The notes beneath the pieces were generated by a model. It saw only the letters and a program-made list of their open reading frames with translations, ran no database searches and had not been told where the DNA came from. From Symsagittifera roscoffensis (Eukaryota; Xenacoelomorpha; Acoela; Convolutidae), in contig NW_026971656.1 in NCBI RefSeq assembly GCF_963678635.1, positions 1 through 64,000 of the forward strand: 64,000 bases of DNA. Reading direction: 5' to 3'. The position numbers were made by a program, and so were the translations under genes. Positions 28,196 through 40,600 of this stretch are shown piece by piece (positions within the stretch are counted from its first letter, which is position 1; each line of letters begins with the position of its first letter).

Positions 28196-28605
28196 TGAAA
28201 CCTGATCTAAACTATATTTTATGATTGGATAATTTGGATATTTTACCACTGTAAAGGTTTTAATATTAACCAATCATAATCCATCTAACTAACAACCCAC
28301 TTATTTGTAAGTGCTGAAATTAATTGTAATTTCAGCACCAGAGAGATTTGAATTTAACTTAGAAATTAGTTGTCTCTCCAAGAGAACTTCAGCAGCCGCA
28401 ATAAACCAGTATACCCTAGATCTATTGAGCCAAGCAGAGACTAGTTAAACACCCTGAGACTAGAAAGCATAAGAGTAAGATTAGGATCGGTATTAGACTA
28501 AGAAGTTGCACGAATCTATCCGGCCGAAAATAAGATAGCGTGACGAGCAGACGGTGTACCCTATCCGAAATTACCCTATGAGTTAACCACATCGGTTATA
28601 ACTCA
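28196..28605 (+). repeat. LTR of the element fragment
   Basis: 410 bp, TGAAACCTGATC...ATAACTCA, colinear with the 410-bp LTRs of the intact element and diverged by scattered substitutions. It is the only LTR of this fragment. Confidence 0.8.
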
Positions 28606-29944
28606 CTATTATGAATGCGGAACCCGATAACAACATGCTATAGTTTCGGTTGACCAGTGCGGATTGTACGGACACATCTAAAGTGCCAAAAAAACTTACC
28701 TTTCAAGGTTTTTGGTATTTGGAAAGTGGATTATATTAACCATTGGCTTTTTAAATATACTCCTATCTTATAATCTCAAAAACATAATGTATCCTTAAAT
28801 TTTTCAAAAAACTCAAATATTCAAATATGAGATTATTCAATTGATAACATGTTTAAAGAAGTGTCTCTGGTTCCCAATTAGCTAAATGACCGAACGACGC
28901 TTGCTTCGGGCGAAACATTTGAATATATGATATTATACTCAAACATTTTAGGAAACATTGTGTTTTTGAGATTATAAAATAGTGTATTTAAAACGTGTAT
29001 TCAATTTGACCATGAGTATACGAGTCATAGTGGTCGAGGTATAGACTAATTGTTGAATAGGTTATGAAATTTTACTTAATAAAAAATAGATGATTGACTG
29101 TCTATCATACATAATCTTTGACAAAGACTTGATTTTTTGTCGAAGTCTGCAGGTTACGAGAAAGATTTTTGAAAGATAATGTTCTTCTTAAACGAATGGT
29201 TTTCTTTTAAAAGAATTCTTTTGTATAATTTTAGTGTCTGAACTGTATTCGATCCGATTTCGTTCTGAAGTTTGTGGAGCCTCTGGTGATTTACTTGCCG
29301 CTGCTTATTTTGTCTGGAGTTTTTTACTGGAAAACTGTTCAAGCTCTAAAGAGAACGAAGAAAAACGACCGACAAGGGATCCATTTAAGACTTTTCCCCT
29401 AATTTGGAAATTCCATTGTTTAGTTTGGATTAAAAGGGCTTAGCCTTGCTTTCAAAATGATCTATTTTGATTGGCCGGATTTTAAAAAAGAAACACATTT
29501 AGATTTTTGCCCCTAACCTCTTTCAGGGGCCAAATATCTTAACTTGATCCCTGAAAGACATTCTGGTGAAATCTTTTTATGGCTTATGGATAGGATGGGC
29601 AGTTTGTGTGCTGCCTTATACTTTAAGAACTGCTCTGTATTCTGTTTTTGAATGGGATTACTATGTAGGGCGCGTCCAGATTTTTCAATCAAACTTTGCC
29701 TCTCATTTATGTTTGTTTGGTGAATAAATAAAATAACTTCAATAGACTCCTTTTAGCAGAATGTTTCGATTTTCGAATAAAGTTTTTTATATAAATAATT
29801 AATTGAATTCAAGAAAGTCACATGCCCAGTAACAAATTTGCCCACATATTTTTATGATGGCAAGGTCACCTAAGACACAGTAAAATAAGTTAAAATGAAA
29901 CGCTATCTAAAAACTCTGCCCGGAAAAAAATTGTTTAAAAGTAC

Positions 29945-30096
29945 GGATCTTGTTGATTGCCCCCCCCCCCTATGGTACCTTGTAGCGAATATCCCCCCCT
30001 ATAAAAAAGAGGACCGAACAGTTAAGCATTACGAATTTTGAACCTTGTTAAGTATTTCCCCCTACTGCAATAGGGGGGAAATAGCTAACAAGATCC
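29945..30096. repeat. Small foldback (MITE-like) element
   Basis: GGATCTTGTTGATTGCCCCC at the left end is mirrored as an imperfect inverted repeat ending GCTAACAAGATCC at the right, about 28 bp each, enclosing about 95 bp. A related C-rich block near 29990 gives an internal partial repeat. No ORF inside. Confidence 0.6.
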
Positions 30097-31814
30097 AAAA
30101 TACATTTAAACTGTTTAAAAGTACATTTAAACTGTTTAAAATTAACTTTAAAATGTTTTTTTTTTCAAAATGATCAAAATTACATTTAAATTATTTTAAA
30201 ATGCATTTAATATATTTAGAATTACTGACGCAGTTAAAAAACTAAACTTGTGTTAGCTAATTCTTGAGATGAGGTTGAGTTTGATTCAAATTAAACCTCC
30301 TTTAGCTGATCTAGGAGTAAGGAGGTGATCGTTGCACTTTTAAGTACTCTTTGAAGACATTCACTTTCAGTCAATCGACCTTGTTATCGCACCAATATGA
30401 ACTGAGATTGAGAGAGAGAGAGCGCGCGCAAAAAAAACGTGATATATGGCTTGTTTTTCTATCTCTGGCTCACGAATTTTGAAAAACAGTTTGGTTGATC
30501 TAAAAATAAATTACCTTATAAAAGTCCGACCCTCCTCGAAAAAATTCTAAGACGGCCCTTGCCTAAAAACAGACGTTTTCTGCGGATATTTAGTAGAATT
30601 TTGTATTGTTGAGAAATTGTGAACGTAGTAACTAAAACTGATTTTTGCTGGTGCTTTAATTTTTGCTTGGAAAAATTTATGCAGACTTTAGTCCTCTGAC
30701 TCGAACTATTGCCATTTGTATTTTATTTATTTTTATTTTGAAGCCAGAAACAAACTAAATTCATAAAAATTGAGCCCAATAATAAAAATTATATTCGGCT
30801 AGGGAGAATACCAAAAACGAATCAAACTATCATGTGGCATAATCTCTTTCAATTGCCAGACAAAGACAACCAGTTGCTCTAAGCACACAAAAAAATTAGC
30901 AACAGAAAAAAAATATCAAAAGGTACAAACGCTTTTGTTTTTTGGTCCGACCAATGAAAATGGTGAGGACTTTGTATTCGGGTGTGTTTTAGTTTTCTTG
31001 TATCCAAGCAAAATCAGCTTCCTCAAATTATCGTTAGACTGGGTTGAGTGATATATCATACTCAAGCTTTTCAAGTCGTGATTCGAACCACATTGGAAAA
31101 ATCCCAATTTTTTTTTGTAATGACGAGAAAAACCGGATCGAAAATTTTGATTTCTGATGTCATTTTGACCGAATAAAGGCGAGCTACCGGGCTTAAAATA
31201 GTTTTTGTATGCTTAAATTCAGCTGCAAAAACCTAATTTTAGTCAAGTAAAATTATTTTCGTTTTTTTTTCAGCAAAACTTTGCGAAAATAAACTTTCAA
31301 ATGCTGCAAAAAAATTTGTATCAAAATTTGAAATTTTAAAAAAAATTTATTTTTAGCTTTATTAATCATTTTTCTAACAAAACTGTAATCGAATTTGGCT
31401 GAGGATTGTGCCTAAGTTATTTTTTCCTTCAGATCTTTTTATCACCTCATAAAAAAAGTTAGTAATTTGAAAAAAATTTTTGTTTTGTTTAAGGTTATAA
31501 TCGGAACGTACTGTGCTATTTGCACAGTAACCGGCTGTCCTTTTTACTAATATGTTTTGTTTATATTTCAATAGATTTTTTCAGTAAGATATGAAAATAA
31601 TTAGACCAGTTTTTCTCGATCCAGTTATTTTTTTATTCAAATCAGAACCCAAACCGCGGCCCAAAAATCTCATTATGATAGCACATTATACTTTTTGTCT
31701 TGAACTTAGATCTATTTTTTTCATCAATTTTTTATGTTTTGTCACCATGACCCTCGCCAAAACTTGCCGTGAACATTTTTTTTATTGAACTCACTAAAAC
31801 TTTTATACTCTCTT

Positions 31815-31818
<4 letters not shown>

Positions 31819-31849
<31 letters not shown>
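31819..31849 (+). repeat. CT microsatellite
   Basis: About 15 consecutive TC units. Confidence 0.95.
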
Positions 31850-31850
<1 letters not shown>

Positions 31851-34376
31851 GATGTTTTCTTAAGTGTATATGAAGAAACTGGTCTTCAGCAATTGCAATC
31901 TTGTAAAAGTCTACTTTATGAATTGATTTTTTACTTGCCTCAAACGGGCTCAAGTGACACAATTTAAACAAAAAATCATCAATATGAAACAATTTCTTTG
32001 CGCAGGTTGTTTTTGCGTTCTTGAATCAATCGTACAATTGTACAATCAACCTACCAAAAATAGTTCAGGTTGTAAAAGTTTTGGGGTTTCTTGTAAGAAA
32101 GCTACGAGAAATTAAGTTTGAGGAATTAAATTTTAGAAATTAATTTAACTAAACTGTTTAGGTTTTTCACAATTCAATTGATATAAAAAATGAAATCAAA
32201 AAATCAAATCAAAAAACAAAATTTCTTGCATTATAGAAAAACTTACCGTATGAACATACTTACAAAGTACATTGAAAAAACTCACAGTATATAAACTTTC
32301 ATTCAATAACAATATTTTTGGCAGTTTTTCAAAATACTTATTTATGTCGGTAATTGTTGTAAGTTGAACGCTTTAAATTACGTGAAAAGTTAGGGGCAAT
32401 TAGTTTTTGCCAGTTTATGGTTTGATGCAAAAAGTAAAAAAAATCCATTGAAGGACCTGCTGGCTAATAATTGAGACCAAATGTCGCAAAAGTGTTTTTC
32501 TTTATTGCAAACTCGATCATTCAAAAGCCTTTTCTGATAATCTGTTTAGTCTCTTCTTTGCATTTATCTAGTGTCAACAAAACCTGGCTAGATTTCTTAA
32601 ACTTTGAATGAAAAATTGAATTTTTTAAGCTTTTTTTTTGTTATTACGTAATCGATACAACTCATATGCAACTCTATACGATGATAATCAATTTAAAAAA
32701 GACTTGAAAAAAATCTATTTTGACGGAACTGTTAAACTACTGGCATAGCAATCGGCTACCCTTCCTGGAATTTAATTTTTGTGTGTCAAGAAGTTTTTAT
32801 AGTGGAAAGTTTTGCATTGAAGAAAGAGAAAACACGTTGTTTGATGAAGTTCAGTGTAATCGATAACAAGATAATATACAAACGGAAATCTTCATAAGAC
32901 GATAAAAAACGTTCTCAACTTCGGGCAAATTTGCGTTTTTACCTCTGCCCTGTTCTTTTGTTGTTATCTTGAAGGTTAGAAAAGGTTGAATATTGCAACT
33001 GTTGATAGCATCATACAATAATATCATTTTTCGTACGTTTTTGAGCTGAGAGACAGATAATTGCTGCTGCACTGTTGCCCTAGCTTGCATTTAAAAAGCA
33101 AACATTTTTCTGTCAGAAGGATTTACATAGAGACTTCCTGAAGAACCGGCAACAGAACTTATAAGGCGAGTTTTTTTTTGTAAAATTGCGAAACAAATAT
33201 AAAAACGCGCCCTACAAACAGGTAAATCCGGACGACAACACATTAAAACAGTATATCAGCTTTTTTGTCTTGCTTTCTAATGGGTCATCTGGAGATGTCG
33301 CCGGTCAAGGTTTGGATTTTTAAAAAATTTTACATAGAAATACTCGAACTTCATGTTAAATCTTTTCAGCTTCAGGTTAAATAGTTTCATATTCAGGTTA
33401 AATTGTTGTATATTTTTTCGCTTCTTGAACAAAAACTATTCAACCTCAAGTTGATTAGTTTCATTGGAATTTTTATTTCCTGCATAGCTAAAAAAGCTGG
33501 TCACTTACATTCTTTCTGGAAGCCATTTACGCGAGTATTCTATAAATTTTGTTTGATCGTCAATGTAACTGATTGTTGGGTGAAAATTTTTAAAATGCTA
33601 ACTTCAAAAACGCTTATTTCAAATTCGGTTTTAAGCGCCTACATTTGGCACCGTTGAAAACGGGCCTGGGAATCAGAGAAATCGCTAAATAATCTCGCTG
33701 GGCAAACCTTGAGAAAAAGGTTCTAAAAAGTAAGCTCAACCCGACACTATGTGCCCTTTTAGTTCAGTCAATCAATTATGCGACAGTTTTTGTTACTTCC
33801 ACATATCTGTCAATCCAAGACCGCTAGAAGACTTAAATTTTGATTTTCTTTCTTGTCAAAAAAATTAGTCATTGTTACACCAGAGCGAAATTTGAAAAAC
33901 TGGTGCAAATACTAGAGCAAATTTTATCCATGCGTTTATCTGAACAATCAAAACGAAATGAAAATTTAAAGCTATGTATCAGCTTAATAACATAACCATA
34001 TGTGGGTGTTTTGTTCATGTTTTTCTTTCTTGTTCATGTCAAATAATCATCAGGTTGATTTAAAACTCAAAATTTGCTCAATTGTCAACACTTTTCAGCA
34101 GAGCAAATCAATCAAACTGACATATAATTGACTGTCAGGCGTGAAAAAGCGTTCAGTCTTGTTTTTGTTTTACGAAGTTTATTACAATTATCTCACGGTT
34201 TAAAGAAAGCTGATCATTATCAAAAACAGCATGATAGAAGTTAGCCGCACCCGGATTGATAAAAAAGCTCATCATACAATTTTCATGTATGAACAAAAAT
34301 GCTCATCATACTCTTCATAAAACTTCATAGAGCAAAAGTAAGTATCTGAAAATTGCAAAATAAGCATTTTTTACAT

Positions 34377-34540
34377 ACTATGAAACTGTATGGTAAGCAT
34401 TTTTCCCCACTATGAAATTGTATGATATGCATTTTTCCATGCTATGCAACTGTATGATAAGCATTTTTCCCACTATGAAATTGTATGATATGCATTTTTT
34501 CCATACTATGAAACTGTATGATAAGCATTTTTTCCATGAA
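34377..34540 (+). repeat. Satellite of five 32-33-bp units
   Basis: Unit ACTATGAAACTGTATGATAA then GCATTTTTCC. Two subtypes (GAAACTG/ATAAGC and GAAATTG/ATATGC) alternate, giving a dimeric 65-bp period. Degenerate single copies lie near 34266-34330, 35041-35105 and 35381-35452, the last one 70 bp from the 5' LTR of the next element. Confidence 0.85.
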
Positions 34541-35518
34541 GGAAAATACAAAATTTTCTCTTGAAATTTTGTGTTTCATCCGAAACACTAATCCAAGTTT
34601 TTGTATAATAAGAAAACCCAGAGTGTAACTGGCAGTTACCACGCAGATAAATGCATTTGGTGATTTTAATCATGTATGTTAATTTTGCTTTTCACATGGA
34701 ATTATCTACTAAAAACATAACCACACTAAATTTTGTATATGCTTAGATAATTTTTTGTTTGAAAAGTTTGGTCGTTGAGAAAAAAGGCCTGTTTATTTAC
34801 AAATTTATTTTTATCTTAGCAAATGAAACAAAAAAATTATAATCGTGTTTACAAAAAAAAACACTTTTTCGTATTTTTTTTGGACTTTTCGGGGGAAAAA
34901 CTCATCCTGGACTACGTTATAAACATGAAAAGTCAAGTTTTGCATGCAAGTTTTTTTTCGTAAAATTTACATTTGAGCACAAAAGCAAGTTTGCAACCGA
35001 AAAAGGGATTAAAACATTTTTACCTCAAATTTGTGTTTTTGCTCATGAAAAATGCATACCATACAATTAGCACATATGAAAACTATATGATAAGCATTTT
35101 ATCCTACCGAAATTAAAATTATGCTTTTGATTGACAAAACGCCCTCTATCTAAGATATAGTTATTTAAATCTATTTAAAGTTACGCAGACACGTGATTTT
35201 GAAAACTTTATTTTTTCTATGACAAAATGATTATTTATAGTTTTCATATATTAAATTCTATGTTAAACTTTTTTCATCGAAAACTTTAAATCATTTTTTT
35301 AAATGACCAAAAAGCTTCAAAAGAAGCAAACAGACCAAAAATAGTCATTAAAAATTTTTAAAACTATTTTAAAATTTTGTATGAATTTTGTATGATAAGC
35401 ATTTTTTCTATAGACTTCGCATATGAAACTGTATGACAAGCATTTTTATTCTATGGACGTCAACCCGGGTAAACACATATTCACGCAAACAAAACCAACG
35501 TGCCGGATGAAAGCACAG

Positions 35519-35928
35519 TGGAACCTGATCTAAACTATATTTTATGATTGGATAAATTAAATGTTTTACCAATGTAAAGTATTTAATATTAACCAATCAT
35601 GATCCATCTAACTAACAACCCACTTATTTGTAAGTGCTGAAGTTACTTGTAATTTCAGCACCAGAGAGATTTGAATTTAACTTAGAAATTAGTTGGACTC
35701 TCCCGAGCACTTCAGCAGCCGCAATAAACCAGTATACCCTAGATCTATTGAGCCTAGCAGAGACTAGTTAAACAACCTGAGACTAGATAGTATAAGAGTA
35801 AGATTAGGATCGGTATTAGACTAAGAAGTTGCACGAATCTATCCGGCCGAAAATAAGATAGCGTGACGAGCAGACGGTGTACCCTATCCGAAATTACTCT
35901 ATGAGTTATACACTCCAGTCCTAACTCA
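35519..35928 (+). repeat. 5' LTR
   Basis: 410 bp; matches 53966-54375 base for base as far as I can read. AATAAA at 35723-35728 is the probable polyadenylation signal. Confidence 0.95.
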
Positions 35929-37179
35929 TCTGGTGCGACCATAAGTCTCGAACAAGACCTTACTAGATTAGAATTAACCAAAAATAGATTAGAAATTAGA
36001 CAAAAACATTTACAAAATGTTATACGACAATAATTTAATTGAAATGTCTCTCCGACTCAATAGATCAGAGCCAATATTCCGAACCATAATAGAACTACCC
36101 GGAATTGGAAGAAGACCTCCACCAAAGACGACATACGACAAAGTAGAAACTTGCCGTATAGTTATATGATAGTTCGGCAAAAGCCAGAACAAACTTTTAT
36201 ATTTCGAATACTACTTGCAATGAATTTAGATTTCCATTTGCAAACATAAAACCTTGAAGTTACTCTTCAAAATCATTTAAGGCGCTAAACAAAATTAATA
36301 TTATACAATAACGATTGATAAAAAGATCTAAGATCGTTTCCCTAAAACTCTGCAGTATTATACAAAACATGTTTGAAAAATATTTATTGGAAAATAAAAA
36401 TAAAAATTAGTAGCATGACAATAAATGGTTAGTAATCATAAATCATCCTGTTGTTCCAGCTTCATCATCTAAAACATAACAGCAATCATCAACTCACTAA
36501 CATCATAAAACACTAAATCTTTCCTTTACACACATTTAAAAATTTATCAAAACTTAAATTCACTTAATTTTAAAACCAGATCATCAAGGCTTATCCTTGG
36601 ATCTTAAATCATTTTCTACTTAATTAAATTTTAAATTTGATCATCAAGGCTTATCCTTGGATCAAACAGAACAACTTTGTTCTCCCCCACCCACTTAATT
36701 AGTGTCTAACGACCTCAAACGTCGATTCACTACCCAACCTTTTCTAAAGACCCAAGACTAATAGAAATTTTTAAACAAAACTAATCATTCAAATTAGGAT
36801 AAACAGTGAAGAACTTCGGTTATTCATCCTTCACTTGACCCCCCTCTTACCAGACCCAGGATAAATCTTAGACTTAGTAAGTTTAAAATAGTATCTAACG
36901 AACTACTCGCGTTCTAATTATACCTGAACCTTGTGGATCGATTTACTATTCTCCAACCCTTGAACACAATCACTACCCCTAAGTAAGATTAAGTAAGTTA
37001 ACACCTTAACTTATACTAGCCACGAGAAAGTAAAAAATCATTCTTCGGAATCGATATACTTTTCTCTCCAACCCTGAACAAATAGACCCAGGTTAAGCTA
37101 ACCAAAAAATCGTAAGAACTAACAGTTTAAGAAAATAGAAATCATTTAACAACTTTTTGCATCCGTCATTCTAAACCTT
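35929..37179 (+). other. Leader of the retrovirus-like element
   Basis: 1.25 kb without an ORF. A 25-nt block with hairpin core CAAGGCTTATCCTTG occurs twice, 60 nt apart (36579-36603 and 36639-36663). Farther on, TCTAACGA and CGAT(T/A)...CCAACC(CT) motifs recur at intervals, suggesting diverged tandem repeats. Two donors, GTAAGATT (36983) and GTAAGTTA (36993), could feed spliced subgenomic mRNAs. Confidence 0.65.
35931..35948 (+). promoter_or_regulatory. Primer-binding site
   Basis: TGGTGCGACCATAAGTCTCG begins 2 nt after the LTR; the following CGAAC resembles the complement of a tRNA T-loop, supporting a tRNA 3'-end primer. tRNA identity not assigned. Confidence 0.65.
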
Positions 37180-37647
37180 ATGTCATTTAAAAACCTAGGA
37201 AATAAACAAACAATCATTTTACACAATTGTGAAATAGATAACAAAAAATACGACCTTGTAATCACACCTCATACACAAACAGTTGGATACATTCGCACAA
37301 AACGACAAACACTAAAGAGGAAAATAATAACTAAACAAAGACAAATAACACGAAAAAGATTTTCAAAAAATCGAAACGCATTTTCAGAATCAGAAACCAA
37401 CAGTTTAGACGAACTTTACAAACTAAAAGAATCAATAGATAAAAATTACCCACTTCACGATCAATTATATTTTTCTGACTCAGAAACAACTTCAAATTCA
37501 TCACAAAGAGGAAAAAGAAGAATAAAAAAGCAGTACAAACACAAACCAGTACATCTATACAATTGGAATCAACCAATTCGACACATTAATAATTACATAT
37601 TAACAGTCATCGAACGAAAAAATGAGCTCAACGCACACTTCAGGTGA
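37180..37647 (+). CDS. Basic 155-residue leader ORF overlapping gag
   Basis: ATG at 37180, the first after the leader. The protein is Lys/Arg-rich, with basic patches at about 39-62 and 110-120, and a Ser/Asp/Glu patch near 97-107. No signal peptide, membrane span or known domain. Its last 26 nt overlap the gag-pol ATG (37622) in the +1 frame. It could be a separate RNA-binding accessory protein, or the N-terminus of Gag joined by +1 frameshifting; otherwise ribosomes must bypass or reinitiate to reach gag-pol. The frame is intact in an element with identical LTRs, which supports function. Confidence 0.65.
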   Translation: MSFKNLGNKQTIILHNCEIDNKKYDLVITPHTQTVGYIRTKRQTLKRKIITKQRQITRKRFSKNRNAFSESETNSLDELYKLKESIDKNYPLHDQLYFSDSETTSNSSQRGKRRIKKQYKHKPVHLYNWNQPIRHINNYILTVIERKNELNAHFR

Positions 37648-40600
37648 CGAAACTCCAGATGATGATGAAATCTTTCCTTTTATAATAGACGCAGATACTG
37701 ATAGAGGACAACACATATTTTGTCAAAATTTACTCGTAAATTTATTTGAACCCGGAATCAGTCCATGTAAAACAGAGTTCCCCGATGTAAAAATCAAAAG
37801 ACAAATCATAGATCACTACTTAAAAGATATATGCAACATAACACAACAGTATGGAATCTACTCCATAGAATTCACCTCACCAAACCATAATAATAGAACA
37901 TATACTATACAAACAGACGATCTTGATTTAGAATTTTCAAAAGTTTTTTCAGAATATATAAAAAGCATCCAATATCATAACTCACAAAGAGCAAACTCCA
38001 TATTCACCAATGAAGTTTTCGCAATAATATATAGTTATATTTCGATATTAGAAAACGAAATCCCAATAACAAATGTCTCACCGACAGAAACATCTAAACA
38101 TTTGAAAGTACGACATGAAATCACACTACTCTCTAGTTATTTAAACATCATTAAAGAAAATTTCACGAAAGACGACGTTTCACAACATACAAAACACGAT
38201 CTACAAAAAATTTTGGCATGGTTCATAATAGATTATTTCACACACAATATTGATTTAATTGCACAAGCAAGAAAAAATTTTAGACCCCAAAACTCGAACG
38301 ATGATACCGCTATCACAGAACAATCAGATTATGTTTGGGACCCCGAATGGTCTCATCCCGCATTTATAAGCTTTCCACAATCAATCTCAAGTCAAGCAAT
38401 AGGTACAATATCTTACATAAGAGATTATGTAAGAGTAATACCATTAACAATTGATGCAACACCATTAAACTATAATACATTTTTACCCGATACACAAAAT
38501 AATAGTTTAAACTCTACAGTTATACACAATGAAAACCTCAATGGAACTAGGAATCTTACTCAACAAGATATCCAGACACCATCACACTTCATAAATGAAG
38601 AAATTGTACACACAACAACTACACAACAAAGTATTTCACCAATACGCCCAAATTTAACAACACCAAGAAATACAAACCCTTCACAAACACAGGTAACCTT
38701 ACAATCAACCGTTAAACCTTCGGTTGCTCCAAAATATTCCCATATGGATTACCAAACATACAGACCCATGACAATACCATCAAAAACACGCAAAACATTC
38801 ACTAAAAACAACTTTGCAGACCATAATTATAATTATACACATCCATCAAAAACAAATTATCAACCACAAAGGAATTTTAATCAATATACAAAACCTCGAA
38901 ACTGGGATAACCCAACGGCCCAATATAATTCCAAAAATTTTCAACCAAATCCTCCACAGGATCGCAGTGAAAATTACCCATTTTTTCAACAGAATAAAAA
39001 TAAAAAACAAACATCTTATCAAATGGATTATTTATCCTCAGATGATGATTTCTTACAACCAGATATATTTGCACCAAATACTCAAGAATATCGTAGACAA
39101 GGAATACAGAGAACACGTACAAATCATAGAAATTTTTCTCCACAATCAATAGATGCACAACATCAACAACCAATTCAACAACAAAATCCAATTAATACAC
39201 AATCTTTTCAACCAATTCAACAACAAAATCCAATGACTGCACACTCGTATCAAGCATCACAAATGCAAAATGAAATACCACTCCCATATTATCTCCAACA
39301 ACATGAAATAACAAGAAACCAACTTTCAAATTTTTCTCAAATGCCAAATGCAGCAGAATCATTACAAATGACAATGAATCCATACCTTATGGGTGGATCA
39401 TCAATAACATCAAACAAACCTTTAATGGTTTTCACAGGAACAGACCCTGAATATTCTGTAGAAGATTATTTAAATGCAGTAACAGCAAACCTGATTTTAA
39501 ATATTGGACCTGAACCAATTAATACGCCACTACATCAAAATTGGATACATCGACGCACAGCGTTAATACAAACAACCTTAGATGGCGCAGCCCAAAAATG
39601 GTTTTCAGTACTACCTCTAGAAATAAAATCAAACTGGAAAAGATTTACACAAGAGTTTTCAAAAATGTTTGACTCCGAAAGAAACAAACAACAACAAAGA
39701 GTTTTATGTAATGAAATTCGCAGATTACCAAACGAAACCATCAAGCAAATAGCAGTACGAATCGAAACACTAGTTCGAAAAGCATACTCACTAAATACAC
39801 ATGACTATAAAAACACAAAGATGACAGAAATCTTAATGATGACCTTAACACCACAATTAAGGAAAATAGCAATAAAAAAGAGAGCATCCCATCCTTCTTC
39901 AATTCGAGAACCCGATTTAGATTTTCGAAAACTAGTAGACAAATTAGAACAAGCAGAAATCACGATGAAACTAGAAGAAACGGAAAATCTGAAATTACAA
40001 TACGTTAACAAAATTGAAACGACTCCCACTAATATTAATAATATACAGGAATCAGAAACAGACCTCGTTGAAAAAATCACTGAAATACTCAATATTTACG
40101 AAAAGAACCCGAACTTTAAAGGCAAACCATCTTTCAAAAAATGGTGTAATTATTGCCGCCGATACGGACATAGTATTTCCGAATGTAGACAAAAACAGCA
40201 AGATAGTCAAAATAAACCTCAAAAATACAAAGAACCAAATAAATCATTCTATCAATATATGAAAAAAGATCAAAATCTACCAAACAAAAATGTATACAGC
40301 AACAACAGTTCAGGAAAACCACTTCCGAACAATACAAGTTATACAAGAAATCAATCCCCATATAACTCAAGTTATAGAGGAAGATCACCAGAACGAAGAA
40401 ATACACAAAACTCATCACAAAATCACTACAATAGACCAAATAGTAGAAATAACTACTCCAGATCAAATTCAAATACACAACGATTTGTTTCTAGATCTAA
40501 TTCCCAATCAAGAAATAACTACTATCCAAACAACCAATCACGAAATTCATCATACAATAGGAATAGAAACTACTCCTATAATAGAAATAGAAGTTATTCA

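Larger units (their letters stand above)
26860..28605 (+). mobile_element. 3' end fragment of a relative of the 35519-54375 element
   Basis: Aligns along its length with 52660-54375, i.e. the 3' non-coding region plus LTR of the intact element. Shared landmarks are the CAGTACTAACC acceptor region, the CCTAACCCACC repeats, the GAGGTACTCA hairpin and the LTR. The copies differ at many positions, so this is an older insertion or a sister family. Its left edge is uncertain by about 30 bp. There is no coding part: the upstream portion was lost or never inserted here. Confidence 0.8.
28606..35518. other. Intergenic, no intact gene seen
   Basis: About 6.9 kb of AT-rich sequence with a foldback element (29945-30096), a CT microsatellite (31819-31849) and a 33-bp satellite (34377-34540), listed separately. 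Open frames are under 85 codons; one on the minus strand at 32851-33090 has fairly ordinary residue composition but no recognisable family. Confidence 0.55.

Noticed and set aside
34377..34540. Regular repeats with spacers, CRISPR-like at first glance
   Set aside because: Head-to-tail satellite without unique spacers, in a eukaryotic sequence.
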